This document shows, in pieces, positions 55,848 to 64,000 of a stretch of 64,000 nt of DNA. The stretch comes from Robiginitomaculum sp. (GTDB lineage: Bacteria; Pseudomonadota; Alphaproteobacteria; Caulobacterales; Maricaulaceae). Below the pieces are notes generated by a model. The model worked only from the letters and a program-made list of their open reading frames with translations. It was not told the origin of the DNA and ran no database searches. The position numbers and the translations under genes are program-made. The stretch covers positions 1 through 64,000 of the forward strand of contig JAESQN010000037.1 in NCBI GenBank assembly GCA_016765135.1. The letters run 5' to 3'. Numbering within the stretch: position 1 is the first letter of the stretch; every line of letters begins with the position of its first letter.

Positions 55848-57377
55848 CTATTTCTTAATGGTAGGGAATTTAGCGGGTGCGCGGCGGTGTTTTGTGGCTT
55901 GTTCATAGGCGTAGGCCAGTTTGTAGAGGGTTTCCTCGCTATTTGGTCGCCCTAATATTTGCAGGCCAGCGGGTAAATCTTTAGCGATAAATCCCATGGG
56001 TACGGTGATGGCTGGCAGGCCCGTGGGCGGGGCGAGTGTTTGGGAATTGTCACCTTTGTAATCCTCCTCGGCCCGGTCTAGGCGGGCGGGGGGATAACGC
56101 CAGCTTGGATAGATGAGAACGTCCAAATTTTCCCGCTCCAGTGCCTCCAAAATGTCTTTTTTAATGTTTTGGCGCATGATATCTTTGGGTAAATCTCCAC
56201 AGACCGTACCGTCAGCTTTGGTGGCCACATCAATGGCCCCGCCTTCGAAATATCCCCATGCGCCCTTTGTGTGAGGGGCATAAACACCCGCTTCAAAGGC
56301 TTCATAGGGGTCACTGATATTGGCACTCATTCCGGGCTGGGTCAGATATTCATGCACGTCTTTACGAAAGGATCTACAGCCCCATGATGCGTTAATATGT
56401 GTGTCTATATCCTTGATATTTATAGCATCTATGACGGTAGCGCCTTGAGATTTTAAATCATTGATGGCCACCTCAAACAGATCAGCCATGTCCGCGTCCA
56501 TGTCGTCAGGCTTGGCCAGTTCGCGCACAATTCCTATGCGTGCATCTTTAAGCGCACCCTTGTCCAATGAAGCGGCATAATTTGGCCCGCCCATAGCAGC
56601 AAACATCATGACATTATCAGTAACGGTGCGGGTCATGGGGCCGACTACATCCCCGGTGAGGACAAGCGGCACAATTCCGTCCAAATCCAGAAGTCCGTGT
56701 GTGGAACGCATCCCGACCAGTGCCAAATGCGAGGACGGGCCGCGCACGGAATTGCCCGTATCCGTACCGAGGCCCACCAGGGCAAAACTGGCTGCAACCC
56801 CCGACGCCGTCCCGCCGGACGATCCGGCGGGTACATGTTCCAAATTATAAGCGTTTTTGGTGATGCCTGCGCTGGTGCTGTTGGTTCGCCTCGGTGAAAA
56901 CGCCCATTCCGCCATATTGGTCTTGGCCAAGACGATTGCGCCTTGGTCTTTCAATTTGGTGATTATATTGGCATCATCAGGCGGCATATTATCCATGAGC
57001 ATTTTGGAGCCTGCCGTGGTCGGGAAGCCCTTAACGTCCATATTGTCCTTGACCAACATGGGCACACAAAACAATGGGGGCAGGCTGCGCCCGTCTGCCA
57101 GAGCCGCATCGACCAAACTTGCTTTGGCCCGAGCCTGCGCATAGTTTTTGTAGGTGATTGCATTGAGGCTCGTGCTTTGGTCATAGGCTTCGATACGCGC
57201 AATATAAGCCTCAACCACATCGCTGCATTTCATCTTACCAAGCAAAATATCCGCTTGTACGGAGGCAATGGTCGCTTCGACAACGGTATTTTGTGCATGT
57301 TGAGTGCCGTCAATTTTCGTTGGCGCACAGGCGCTGAGCAATGCAAGTCCGGTAAAACCAAATAATAATTGCCGCAT
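55848..57377 (-). CDS. Amidase-signature family lipoprotein
   Basis: A 509-residue amidase with a Ser-cisSer-Lys triad. The lysine is K110 in VKDNMDVKG, the cis-serine is in PAGSSGGT (183-190), and the nucleophile is S210 in GTDTGNSVRGPS. The N-terminus is a lipoprotein signal with lipobox LSAC (C17), so it should be exported and anchored, unlike the cytoplasmic GatA. Substrates of exported relatives are mostly unknown amides or peptides. The N-terminal Asp-rich helix and C-terminal GLQILGRPNSEETLYKLAYAYEQAT are typical. Confidence 0.9.
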   Translation of the reverse strand: MRQLLFGFTGLALLSACAPTKIDGTQHAQNTVVEATIASVQADILLGKMKCSDVVEAYIARIEAYDQSTSLNAITYKNYAQARAKASLVDAALADGRSLPPLFCVPMLVKDNMDVKGFPTTAGSKMLMDNMPPDDANIITKLKDQGAIVLAKTNMAEWAFSPRRTNSTSAGITKNAYNLEHVPAGSSGGTASGVAASFALVGLGTDTGNSVRGPSSHLALVGMRSTHGLLDLDGIVPLVLTGDVVGPMTRTVTDNVMMFAAMGGPNYAASLDKGALKDARIGIVRELAKPDDMDADMADLFEVAINDLKSQGATVIDAINIKDIDTHINASWGCRSFRKDVHEYLTQPGMSANISDPYEAFEAGVYAPHTKGAWGYFEGGAIDVATKADGTVCGDLPKDIMRQNIKKDILEALERENLDVLIYPSWRYPPARLDRAEEDYKGDNSQTLAPPTGLPAITVPMGFIAKDLPAGLQILGRPNSEETLYKLAYAYEQATKHRRAPAKFPTIKK

Positions 57378-57395
57378 AAAATTCTCCGTCTATCT

Positions 57396-57566
57396 CCTTC
57401 CCCTGCCTCTTGCGGGGGAAGTACCCCGAAGGGGGATGGGGGCCGACGCTCTTGCGTCGCTGCGAAGCAAAAATGAGTAACGATAAATCGTAGCGCACAA
57501 GACGTGCGCGCCCCCATCGCCTACGCAAGAGCTTCGGCACTTCCCCCGCAAGGGGCAGGGGAAGGA
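57396..57566. repeat. Family B palindromic repeat, complete copy
   Basis: A 170-base non-coding element with long inverted ends: CCTTCCCCTGCC...GCGGGGGAAG at the left and CTTCCCCCGC...GGCAGGGGAAGG at the right. The interior carries GACGCTCTTGCGTC and the CCCCCATCGCC block that also opens this window. It separates the divergent amidase and amidohydrolase genes and probably overlaps their promoter region. Confidence 0.8.
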
Positions 57567-57650
57567 AACGCATACTCTACCCACGGCTATTTTTTATAAC
57601 AAGGCAAAAAAACCTTGCGTTTTATTGTTTATCGAGATTACATATACATT

Positions 57651-59024
57651 ATGATAAAAACACAAACCGCATTTTTGATCATTGCCGCGTCTGCGTTGGC
57701 TTTGGTTGGTCTCTCATATTTTCATTCAAGCAAGAAAAAAGACGCCGGGGACGCATCTGCCGCCTTTGCTTCTACTTATGAACCGTTGGAAAGCGGCACG
57801 GTCTATATCACCAATGCTCATATTTTGGACGGGATTGGCGGGGAGTTCGCTAGCGGAAATTTGCTGATTGAAAACGGAAAAATAACCCAGGTCGGGGATT
57901 TCAAAGCCGAGCTGGCCGAAGGTGCTACCATTATTGACGCCAAGGGACAATGGGTTACGCCCGGCGTTATTGATGTGCATTCCCATTTGGGCGTCTATGC
58001 TTCGCCCGGCGTTCGCGCCCATTCGGACGGCAATGACGCCACCAGTCCGATCACATCAGAAGTTCACGCCGAGCATGGTGTCTGGCCCCAAGACCCCGGC
58101 TTTGCCGAAGCTTTGGCGGGCGGTGTCACTACTTTGCATGTATTGCCGGGTTCAGCCAATTTGTTTGGCGGACGCGGGGTGACTTTGCGTAATGTGCCGT
58201 CGCGCTCCGTGCAGGGGATGAAATTTCCAGACGCGCCTTATACGCTGAAAATGGCGTGCGGGGAAAACCCCAAACGGGTTTACGGTCAAAAGGGCGGCCC
58301 GGCCTCGCGCATGGGCAATTTCGCCCATTACCGCAAAAACTGGGTTAAGGCCAAAGGTTATAAGGCCAAGCTGGATAAGGGCGAAATGAAGCCCGGAGAT
58401 CGCAATTTGCAACTGGAAACTCTGGCAGGGGTTTTAAGCGGTGATATCTTGGTGCAAATGCATTGCTACCGCGCCGACGAAATGGTGCAAGTATTAGATT
58501 TGGCCAAGGAATTTGGCTACAAAGTCAGCACCTTCCACCATGCGGTTGAAGCCTATAAAATCGCCGATTACCTCAAAGAAGCCGATACATGCGCCGCTAT
58601 GTGGTCGGATTGGTGGGGTTTTAAAATGGAAAGCTATGACGGTATTCGCGAAAACCTACCTTTCGTTCATGTGGGCGGGGCTTGTGCCGTTGTGCATTCT
58701 GATAGTTCCTTAAACATTCAAAGGCTCAATCAGGAAATCGCCAAAGCTTGGGCGCACGGCAACCGCGCCGGGCTGGAAATCAGCAAGGCTGATGCCTGGA
58801 AATGGATATCTTCCAACCCGGCCAAAGCCGTCGGTATATCGGAGACTACGGGGTCTCTGGAAATTGGAAAACGTGCTGATATTGTAATATGGAGCGGTGA
58901 CCCGTTCTCAAATTACACCAAGGCGGATAAAGTCTTTATCGACGGGGCATTGATGTTTGACCGTGAGACAGGCCTGAAACCCATGAGCGATTTCAGGCTC
59001 GGTCAACCGGGAAGTGGAGAATAA
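57651..59024 (+). CDS. Amidohydrolase-family protein, metal-site intact
   Basis: A 457-residue exported or membrane-anchored amidohydrolase from the ATG at 57651; an upstream TTG at 57615 adds 12 unlikely residues. An N-terminal hydrophobic segment (about 5-24) anchors it. The metal motif is HSH at residues 110-112 in VTPGVIDVHSHLG. Further ligand candidates are in VQMHCYRADE, STFHHAVEA and MWSDWWG. The C-terminal KRADIVIWSGDPFS is typical of imidazolonepropionase-like amidohydrolases. The next gene starts 1 base later and encodes a related, degenerate protein. Confidence 0.88.
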   Translation: MIKTQTAFLIIAASALALVGLSYFHSSKKKDAGDASAAFASTYEPLESGTVYITNAHILDGIGGEFASGNLLIENGKITQVGDFKAELAEGATIIDAKGQWVTPGVIDVHSHLGVYASPGVRAHSDGNDATSPITSEVHAEHGVWPQDPGFAEALAGGVTTLHVLPGSANLFGGRGVTLRNVPSRSVQGMKFPDAPYTLKMACGENPKRVYGQKGGPASRMGNFAHYRKNWVKAKGYKAKLDKGEMKPGDRNLQLETLAGVLSGDILVQMHCYRADEMVQVLDLAKEFGYKVSTFHHAVEAYKIADYLKEADTCAAMWSDWWGFKMESYDGIRENLPFVHVGGACAVVHSDSSLNIQRLNQEIAKAWAHGNRAGLEISKADAWKWISSNPAKAVGISETTGSLEIGKRADIVIWSGDPFSNYTKADKVFIDGALMFDRETGLKPMSDFRLGQPGSGE

Positions 59025-59025
59025 T

Positions 59026-60306
59026 ATGCGTAAGTTTTTCATCATTGTGATTATATTTGTCGCTTTCTTTCACGTTGTTTTAGCCAGCGCGCAAACGAAA
59101 ACCTTTGTCCTTAAAGGCGAACGCATTATTACCAATACGGCGCAAGCTTCGTCGGGTAGTGATGTCGTCATTATCGTGGACGGTATTGTCGAGCAGATCG
59201 GTAAAAGCCCGGACGGCAGTCAAGCCTCCATTCCGGGTGATAATCTTTGGATAACCCCCGGTATTTTCGCGCCGTTCTCAACCCTTGGTCTTGTCGAGGT
59301 TAGCGGCGAAAGCGCTACTAATAATATAAATTCAGCCAACAAAACCGCTACGGTGAGTATTCGCGCCGCCGACAGCTTCAATCCAAAATCTACCGCCGTT
59401 GCCGTATCACGCCTGGGCGGTGTGACCCACACCGCCGTTGTGCCGGGTGCGCGTTCGGATTTATTTGGCGGCTTGGGCATGATCGTATCCACCAGCGGCG
59501 AGTTTAATTCCGCCGTTAACGAGGCCGCCTTTATATATGTCAATTATTACGGCAACTCTGACAAAACCGGCAGCACCAAGGGCGCGGCTATGGCATTTTT
59601 GCGCTCGGCCCTTTCTGATGCGGCCAATTATAATACCCGTTTTGAGGAAGTAAATGACGGGGACGCGCTGCGCCGGGCTGATGCCAATGCTTTGCGCCCG
59701 GTTTTAAATGGCAATATACCTTTACTTATTGGGGCCGACCAGGCCATTGATATTCTCAACCTGCTCAAGCTTAAATCCGAATACCCCAAGCTTAATATGA
59801 TCATTATCGGAGCGGCGGAGGGCTGGATGGTATCGGATGAATTGGCCAACGCTAATGTTGCCGTGGTCGTTGACCCTCTGGAAAACCTGCCGTCCTCCTT
59901 TGACCAGATCGCGACGCGGCTGGATAATGTCAAACGTCTGATGGACGCGGGCGTGACAACTGCAATCATGAGCCAGACCGCTACGGGCGGCACGGCCCAT
60001 AATTTGCGCCTTATCACCCAGCACGCCGGCAATGCTGTGGCGGCGGGCCTGACATGGGAGCAAGCCTTTGAAGCTATCACCTTGACCCCGGCCATCATGT
60101 TTGGTCAACCAAAACTGGGACAAATCCGTATTGGAGAAAAAGCTAACCTGGTGGTTTGGGACGGTGATCCACTGGAAGCCACCAGCGCACCCGTGGCAAT
60201 ATTCATAGACGGTAAGCTCCAATCCATGGAAAGCCGCCAAACCAAACTACGAGACCGCTATAATCCAGCCAAGGACAACAAACCCGCTTATGGATATCAG
60301 CCTTGA
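59026..60306 (+). CDS. Amidohydrolase-like protein with degenerate metal site
   Basis: A 426-residue exported protein with a signal peptide ending near ASAQ (about 23). It shows the amidohydrolase outline (GERIITNTAQ, VDGIVEQIGKSPDG, LWITPGI, GEKANLVVWDGDPLEATSAPV), but the HxH motif is replaced by FAPFS at 81-85. The tyrosine or histidine ligands are also not evident. It pairs with the upstream metal-competent paralogue with a 1-base gap and GGAGAATAAT ribosome site. The two may form a heteromer in which this subunit is structural. Confidence 0.82.
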   Translation: MRKFFIIVIIFVAFFHVVLASAQTKTFVLKGERIITNTAQASSGSDVVIIVDGIVEQIGKSPDGSQASIPGDNLWITPGIFAPFSTLGLVEVSGESATNNINSANKTATVSIRAADSFNPKSTAVAVSRLGGVTHTAVVPGARSDLFGGLGMIVSTSGEFNSAVNEAAFIYVNYYGNSDKTGSTKGAAMAFLRSALSDAANYNTRFEEVNDGDALRRADANALRPVLNGNIPLLIGADQAIDILNLLKLKSEYPKLNMIIIGAAEGWMVSDELANANVAVVVDPLENLPSSFDQIATRLDNVKRLMDAGVTTAIMSQTATGGTAHNLRLITQHAGNAVAAGLTWEQAFEAITLTPAIMFGQPKLGQIRIGEKANLVVWDGDPLEATSAPVAIFIDGKLQSMESRQTKLRDRYNPAKDNKPAYGYQP

Positions 60307-60505
60307 CCTATGAATTTTGATGGTTATGTTGCGGAAAATTTAACAAAGAGGATTCTAGCCTTAACGCCAGTCTCCTACTGATAGGCTCTATGTGTGGATT
60401 TAGGGGCCGGAATGCAAAACACTGACTAAAAAAGATGACAAAGGCGCCGAAGATGCGCCAAAAAAAGATAAAACGCCAAAGCTGAGCTTTAAAGATATTG
60501 GCCTT

Positions 60506-61960
60506 ATGCCCGAGATTTTGAAGGCTTTGGACGATGTGGGCTATACCCACCCGACCCCGATCCAGGAACAGGCCATACCGGCGGCTTTAAAACGCCAGGA
60601 CGTGCTCGGCATCGCTCAAACGGGTACGGGTAAAACTGGCGCATTCGTTCTGCCGATATTGCAAAGCATGGCCAAGGGCCGGGCGCGGGCGCGGATGCCC
60701 CGCTGTCTGATCGTTTGCCCAACCCGCGAATTAGCGGCGCAAGTGGCGGAAAACGTTGAGCAATACAGCAAATATCTCAAAATTGATATGGCGCTGCTGA
60801 TTGGCGGTGTGTCATTTGCCAAGCAAGAAATGAAGCTAAACCGGGGTGTTGATATTCTCATCGCTACGCCGGGGCGTTTGCTCGATCATTTCGGACGCGG
60901 CAAAGTTATGCTCGGCGGGGTTCAGGCTTTGGTGGTTGATGAAGCCGACCGGATGCTGGACATGGGTTTCATCCCGGATATCGAACAAATTTTCAAGCTG
61001 ACACCTTTCACACGGCAAGTCCTGTTTTTCTCTGCAACCATGCCGCCAGAAATCCAGCGTCTGGTTGATCAGTTCCTGCATCAGCCATTCGAAGTGCAAA
61101 TCGCCCGCGAAAACATCACTGCCAAGACGGTCAAGCAAATGATCGTTCGTATGCCGAGCAATGATTTCAAGCAAAAACGCACGGCCTTGCGCCATATTAT
61201 TGATAATAATGATATCAAAAGTGGTATCGTGTTTTGTAACCGCAAGAGAGATGTGGATATTGTGGCCAAATCTCTTGCCGTGCATGGTCATAACGCCGCG
61301 CCTATTCATGGTGATCTTCGCCAAAGTCAACGTATGGAAACGCTCGCCAAGTTTAAGAGCGGTGAGATTGAGTTTCTTGTCGCTTCGGATGTGGCCGCAC
61401 GGGGGCTTGATATTCCTGCGGTGTCCCATGTGCTGAATTTTGATGTTCCGACCCACAGCGAAGACTATGTTCACCGCATTGGTCGCACAGGTCGGGCAGG
61501 GCGCAAGGGCGAAGCCATTATGTTTGTCACGCCCAGCGACAGCAAATATCTCAAAGATATTTTGAACCTGATCAATTTCAAAGAAATAGAAGAATACAAA
61601 ATCCCCGGTATCGAGGACTTTGCCACCGGTTCCAGCCGGGGCAAGCGCGGCAAACCCTTTAATAAGTCAGGTGGCAATAAATCTCGCGGGCGGGGTGAGC
61701 GCTCATCCGCCAAACCAAAACGGCGCAACAACGAAAATCGCCAGCAGCAAGAAACTAAGGCTCAGGTTAAACCTAAGTCCCAACCTGAAACGGTTAAACA
61801 GGACAATCCAAAGGCTAAAAGCCCATCTGCGAAACCTCAGCCAAAACCTTCTGGCCGGGACAACAACACCCCCCGAAAAGGCAGAAGAGGCGATCTCCCA
61901 ACCAATAATAAAAGCGGTTTCGGCGATAGTGTTCCAGCATTTTTTGGTGGTGATGATTAG
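60506..61960 (+). CDS. rhlE: DEAD-box RNA helicase (RhlE-like)
   Basis: A 484-residue helicase from the first in-frame ATG. Motifs are the Q-motif PTPIQEQAIP, Walker A AQTGTGKT, PTRELAAQ, TPGRLLDH, DEAD in VVDEADRMLDMG, SAT, ARGLDIP and HRIGRTGRAGRKG. The C-terminal tail (about 375-484) is basic and disordered. The conserved N-terminal phenylalanine segment, LSFKDIGL, lies upstream of this ATG in the same frame, so the real N-terminus is probably further upstream. The open frame reaches back to a TAG at 60401 without ATG, GTG or TTG. See findings. Confidence 0.9.
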   Translation: MPEILKALDDVGYTHPTPIQEQAIPAALKRQDVLGIAQTGTGKTGAFVLPILQSMAKGRARARMPRCLIVCPTRELAAQVAENVEQYSKYLKIDMALLIGGVSFAKQEMKLNRGVDILIATPGRLLDHFGRGKVMLGGVQALVVDEADRMLDMGFIPDIEQIFKLTPFTRQVLFFSATMPPEIQRLVDQFLHQPFEVQIARENITAKTVKQMIVRMPSNDFKQKRTALRHIIDNNDIKSGIVFCNRKRDVDIVAKSLAVHGHNAAPIHGDLRQSQRMETLAKFKSGEIEFLVASDVAARGLDIPAVSHVLNFDVPTHSEDYVHRIGRTGRAGRKGEAIMFVTPSDSKYLKDILNLINFKEIEEYKIPGIEDFATGSSRGKRGKPFNKSGGNKSRGRGERSSAKPKRRNNENRQQQETKAQVKPKSQPETVKQDNPKAKSPSAKPQPKPSGRDNNTPRKGRRGDLPTNNKSGFGDSVPAFFGGDD

Positions 61961-61984
61961 GGGCTGATTCTGATATAGGGGGTG

Positions 61985-62172
61985 AATATCCCCGATAACC
62001 CGTTACCCCTCACCTTGTTCCTCTCCCAAAAGGAGAGGAGACGTTACCAATACCTTTCGTGATTACGGGGTTTCACTGATAGAACCTTCGTAACTTTCCA
62101 GTGTAACAATTAAAAAAGGAAGATGCCACACCGTCTCCTCTCCTTTTGGGAGAGGAGACGGTGTGGGGTAAT
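61985..62172. repeat. Family A palindromic repeat, copy 2
   Basis: Matches copy 1 (10472-10676) from AATATCCCCGATA through the core GATAGAACCTTCGTAACT to the right end. The left terminal GTTACCCCTCACCTTG is kept; the right end diverges to GAGACGGTGTGGGGTAA. Internal arms CTCTCCCAAAAGGAGAGG form a hairpin. It lies between convergent rhlE and tatC, where it may also act in termination. Confidence 0.85.
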
Positions 62173-62206
62173 GCAGGTGAAGGGGCCAAAGCTTTCACTT
62201 CACTCC

Positions 62207-63046
62207 CTACTCCTCATCCTTTTTCGGGCGTTTTTTCTCTATCATTCTTACGCTTAGGATTGATATTTCGTAGAGGAGATAAATCGCGGCGCCGAGGGCA
62301 ATTTGCGTGATTGGGTCTGGCGGAGTGACGAAAGCTGCGAATAGCGCAATACCGACAATAGCGTAGCGGCGGCCATTTTTAAGGGCATTTGCAGACACGA
62401 TTCCCGCCCGGCCTAGCAAGCTCAATACGACTGGTAATTGGAAGGACAGGCCAAAGGCGAGGAACATAGTTGTCGCGAGGTTTAGATATTCACTAACCTT
62501 TGGCAGCAAGGAAACACTGGCCCCGGTGGAAAAGTCCTGTTGTTGGCGCAAGCCAAACTCCAGGACGAACGGGAAGATATAGAAAAACACCATGGACGCA
62601 CCGGCTATAAACAACAGCGGCGACATGATTAAATATGGTAAAAATGCCCCGCGTTCGTTCTTGTACAAACCCGGTGCAACAAAGCGGTAAACCTGATAGG
62701 CAATGACGGGAAATGCCAATATAAGCCCGCCAAACAGAGCCAGCTTTAATTTGACGAAGAAAAACTCCAACACCTGAGTATAGATTAAATCTCCGGTCAA
62801 TCCCGGCTTGCCGTCTGCGATTAAATCCGCGCTGACATTGGCAATTGCGACCTCGAACGGCAGGACAAGGAAATCAAAGATAGGCCGCACGAAAAACAGA
62901 CAAATGGTAAAGCCGATAATGATGGCCAGAATGGAATAGATCAGGCGACGGCGCAGTTCATATAAATGATCCAGCAGGGGCGCACGGCTGGTTTCCAGAT
63001 CATCTGTACCCTCACCATCGTCCTCATTTTCAAGTTTTGCTGTCAT
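62207..63046 (-). CDS. tatC: Sec-independent translocase TatC
   Basis: Polytopic receptor for twin-arginine signal peptides, 279 residues from ATG 63046. The family pattern APLLDHLYELRRRLIYSI near residues 22-39 is intact, and six membrane helices follow. FVTPPDPITQIALGAAIYLLYEISI is the typical C-terminal helix. The start overlaps the tatB stop by 17 bases. AAGGTGG precedes it; the adjacent ATG at 63049 and a longer upstream frame are less likely. Confidence 0.95.
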   Translation of the reverse strand: MTAKLENEDDGEGTDDLETSRAPLLDHLYELRRRLIYSILAIIIGFTICLFFVRPIFDFLVLPFEVAIANVSADLIADGKPGLTGDLIYTQVLEFFFVKLKLALFGGLILAFPVIAYQVYRFVAPGLYKNERGAFLPYLIMSPLLFIAGASMVFFYIFPFVLEFGLRQQQDFSTGASVSLLPKVSEYLNLATTMFLAFGLSFQLPVVLSLLGRAGIVSANALKNGRRYAIVGIALFAAFVTPPDPITQIALGAAIYLLYEISILSVRMIEKKRPKKDEE

Positions 63047-63368
63047 CATCCACCTTGTCATCTTTCGGTGTCGCACTTTCGCGCAAATCTTCATCAAGAG
63101 CGCGCATATCTTCCTCAAAAGCTTCGTCGGACAGGTTTGATAATTGACCCATGGCTTTTAGCTCGTCGATCTCTTTGCGCAAATTGACCAGATCTTCATC
63201 CTCTCCGATCTGGGTAAACGCGTCTTTAAACTCCTGGCCCATAGATTTGATCCGGGCCATAAAACGCCCGGCCGTGCGCATCATTTTGGGCAGGTCTTTC
63301 GGGCCAACCACCACCAATGCCAAAACGGCAATTATCAGCATTTCTGCAAGACCTAGCTGGGGGATCAT
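63030..63368 (-). CDS. tatB: Sec-independent translocase TatB
   Basis: A single-span membrane protein of 112 residues from ATG 63368 (MIPQLGLAEMLII). The N-terminal helix carries a glutamate at position 9, a TatB feature, followed by VVGPKDLPKMMRTAGRFMARIKSMGQEFKDAF and an acidic tail. It makes the TatBC receptor complex. An upstream extension of the frame reads through the tatA-tatB gap and is rejected. Confidence 0.93.
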   Translation of the reverse strand: MIPQLGLAEMLIIAVLALVVVGPKDLPKMMRTAGRFMARIKSMGQEFKDAFTQIGEDEDLVNLRKEIDELKAMGQLSNLSDEAFEEDMRALDEDLRESATPKDDKVDDDSKT

Positions 63369-63420
63369 GGTGTTTACCTGTTGGGGGCCCAAGGGGCTTA
63401 TAAAGGGCTTGATAGGGGGC

Positions 63421-63654
63421 TTATTTCTTCTCATCTTTTTTCCGAGAGGGAGGCTGCGCACTAGGCGGGGTGACATCAATAGCATCATCAGCCTTGGCGT
63501 CATCATCAGCGTCCGGGTCGTCTTTCAGACCTTTCTTGAAACTGGTGATGCCTTTAGCCACATCCCCCATAATAGAAGAAATTTTACCGCGTCCGCCAAA
63601 TAACAGCATAGCAAGTATGCCAACTATCAATAACTGAATCATACTGGGGGCCAT
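63421..63654 (-). CDS. tatA: Sec-independent translocase TatA
   Basis: Pore-forming Tat subunit, 77 residues. The hydrophobic helix [21 protein letters not shown] is followed by the amphipathic [22 protein letters not shown] and an acidic, then basic tail. It is the first gene of the tatABC operon on the minus strand, 52 bases from tatB. Confidence 0.94.
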   Translation of the reverse strand: MAPSMIQLLIVGILAMLLFGGRGKISSIMGDVAKGITSFKKGLKDDPDADDDAKADDAIDVTPPSAQPPSRKKDEKK

Positions 63655-63725
63655 AATACTCTCCTGAATTTACGCCAAACATAAGCACAACATGCCTCGT
63701 GTTCAAGCGTTTGGTGCTATAATAT

Positions 63726-64000
63726 CTATAATGATTGCCGGATCAGCGAAAGGATACCTTTATCCGCTAGTTTAGCATCAGACAGGCTGGTTGCGGATAT
63801 TGTTATATCCGCCATCATTTCGTAGAGACCCGCACGGGCATTTAGTAATTGAGGATACCGTAATTGTATCAATTGTTTGTTGGATAAACCGTCAGAGGGG
63901 CGAAAAACATCACCCCATATGGTCGGTTTCGGGTATTTAAAAAATCGTTTGGTGAGCATATCAATATCATCAAGGCTAGCTTGAATATAGATGATTAAAC
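63726..64000 (-). CDS. Unknown protein, 5' end outside the window
   Basis: An open frame ending at 63726 continues without a stop to the window edge, so at least 90 C-terminal codons are visible and the start is missing. The product contains KYPKPTIWGDVFRPSDGLSNKQL and RYPQLLNARAGLYEMMADITI, with no membrane segment or motif I recognise. An ATG at 63959 is internal or an alternative start. It precedes the tat operon on the same strand by about 70 bases. Confidence 0.5.
   Translation of the reverse strand, partial: LIIYIQASLDDIDMLTKRFFKYPKPTIWGDVFRPSDGLSNKQLIQLRYPQLLNARAGLYEMMADITISATSLSDAKLADKGILSLIRQSL

Overview
The window reads as chromosomal DNA of an alphaproteobacterium, most likely a marine member of the Caulobacterales/Maricaulales/Hyphomonadaceae group. 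This rests on gene content: a PopA/PleD-type receiver-receiver-GGDEF protein, a TipN-like coiled-coil polarity protein, an alphaproteobacterial RNase E with a large acidic insert, an nagZ-scpA-scpB run, ihfB near trpF-trpB, and System I cytochrome c genes. Base composition is intermediate, with a few visibly AT-rich patches. The genus cannot be named from the sequence alone.

Layout. 1-6.7 kb (minus strand): trpB, trpF, mscL, ihfB, an ArsC-like phosphatase, acnA and a YciB septation protein. 7-10.4 kb: LysR regulator, metallo-beta-lactamase lipoprotein and the PopA-like protein. 10.5-19.1 kb: a palindromic repeat, rne, then amiC, mrcA (PBP1A) and prfB with its programmed +1 frameshift. 19.1-26.2 kb: xth, a DUF3137 protein, an AlgH protein, peroxiredoxin, SPFH and NfeD proteins, a four-copy 18-bp tandem repeat, a PYROXD2-like oxidoreductase and an MmcQ/YjbR protein. 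26.2-29.4 kb is accessory-looking: thiC broken by one in-frame TAA, an unknown gene overlapping its end, and a small GIY-YIG nuclease gene between inverted copies of a palindromic repeat. 29.5-36.4 kb: a lipoprotein, ccmI-ccmH-ccmG-ccmF and the TipN-like protein. 36.4-43 kb: small unknowns, a GT-C-like membrane protein, a CPBP protease, a secreted His/Arg/Asp decapeptide-repeat protein, an HPt protein and an acyl-activating enzyme. 43-48.7 kb: a second peroxiredoxin behind a 21-bp palindrome, an erpA-like gene, dgt, a SPOR protein, nagZ, scpA and scpB. 48.8-50.4 kb: an islet with an unknown membrane protein and a ParDE toxin-antitoxin pair, bounded by a duplicated 3' end of topoisomerase IV parE. 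50.4-64 kb: parE, a large autotransporter, an amidase, two linked amidohydrolases, an RhlE-type helicase, tatC-tatB-tatA and a gene cut by the window edge.

Common themes are the cell envelope (amiC, PBP1A, nagZ, SPOR, Tat, autotransporter, AlgH), genome maintenance (ScpAB, ParE, IHF, Xth, Dgt) and redox/Fe-S work (aconitase, ErpA-like, two peroxiredoxins, Ccm). Three families of palindromic, non-coding repeats (called A, B and C here) lie in intergenic gaps.

The points most worth a second look are the single-codon interruption of thiC, the PopA-like protein with degenerate catalytic and phosphoacceptor sites but an intact-looking c-di-GMP I-site, the islet between two parE 3' ends, and the GIY-YIG gene bracketed by family C repeats. 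All functions are inferred by reading the sequence; no database search was possible.
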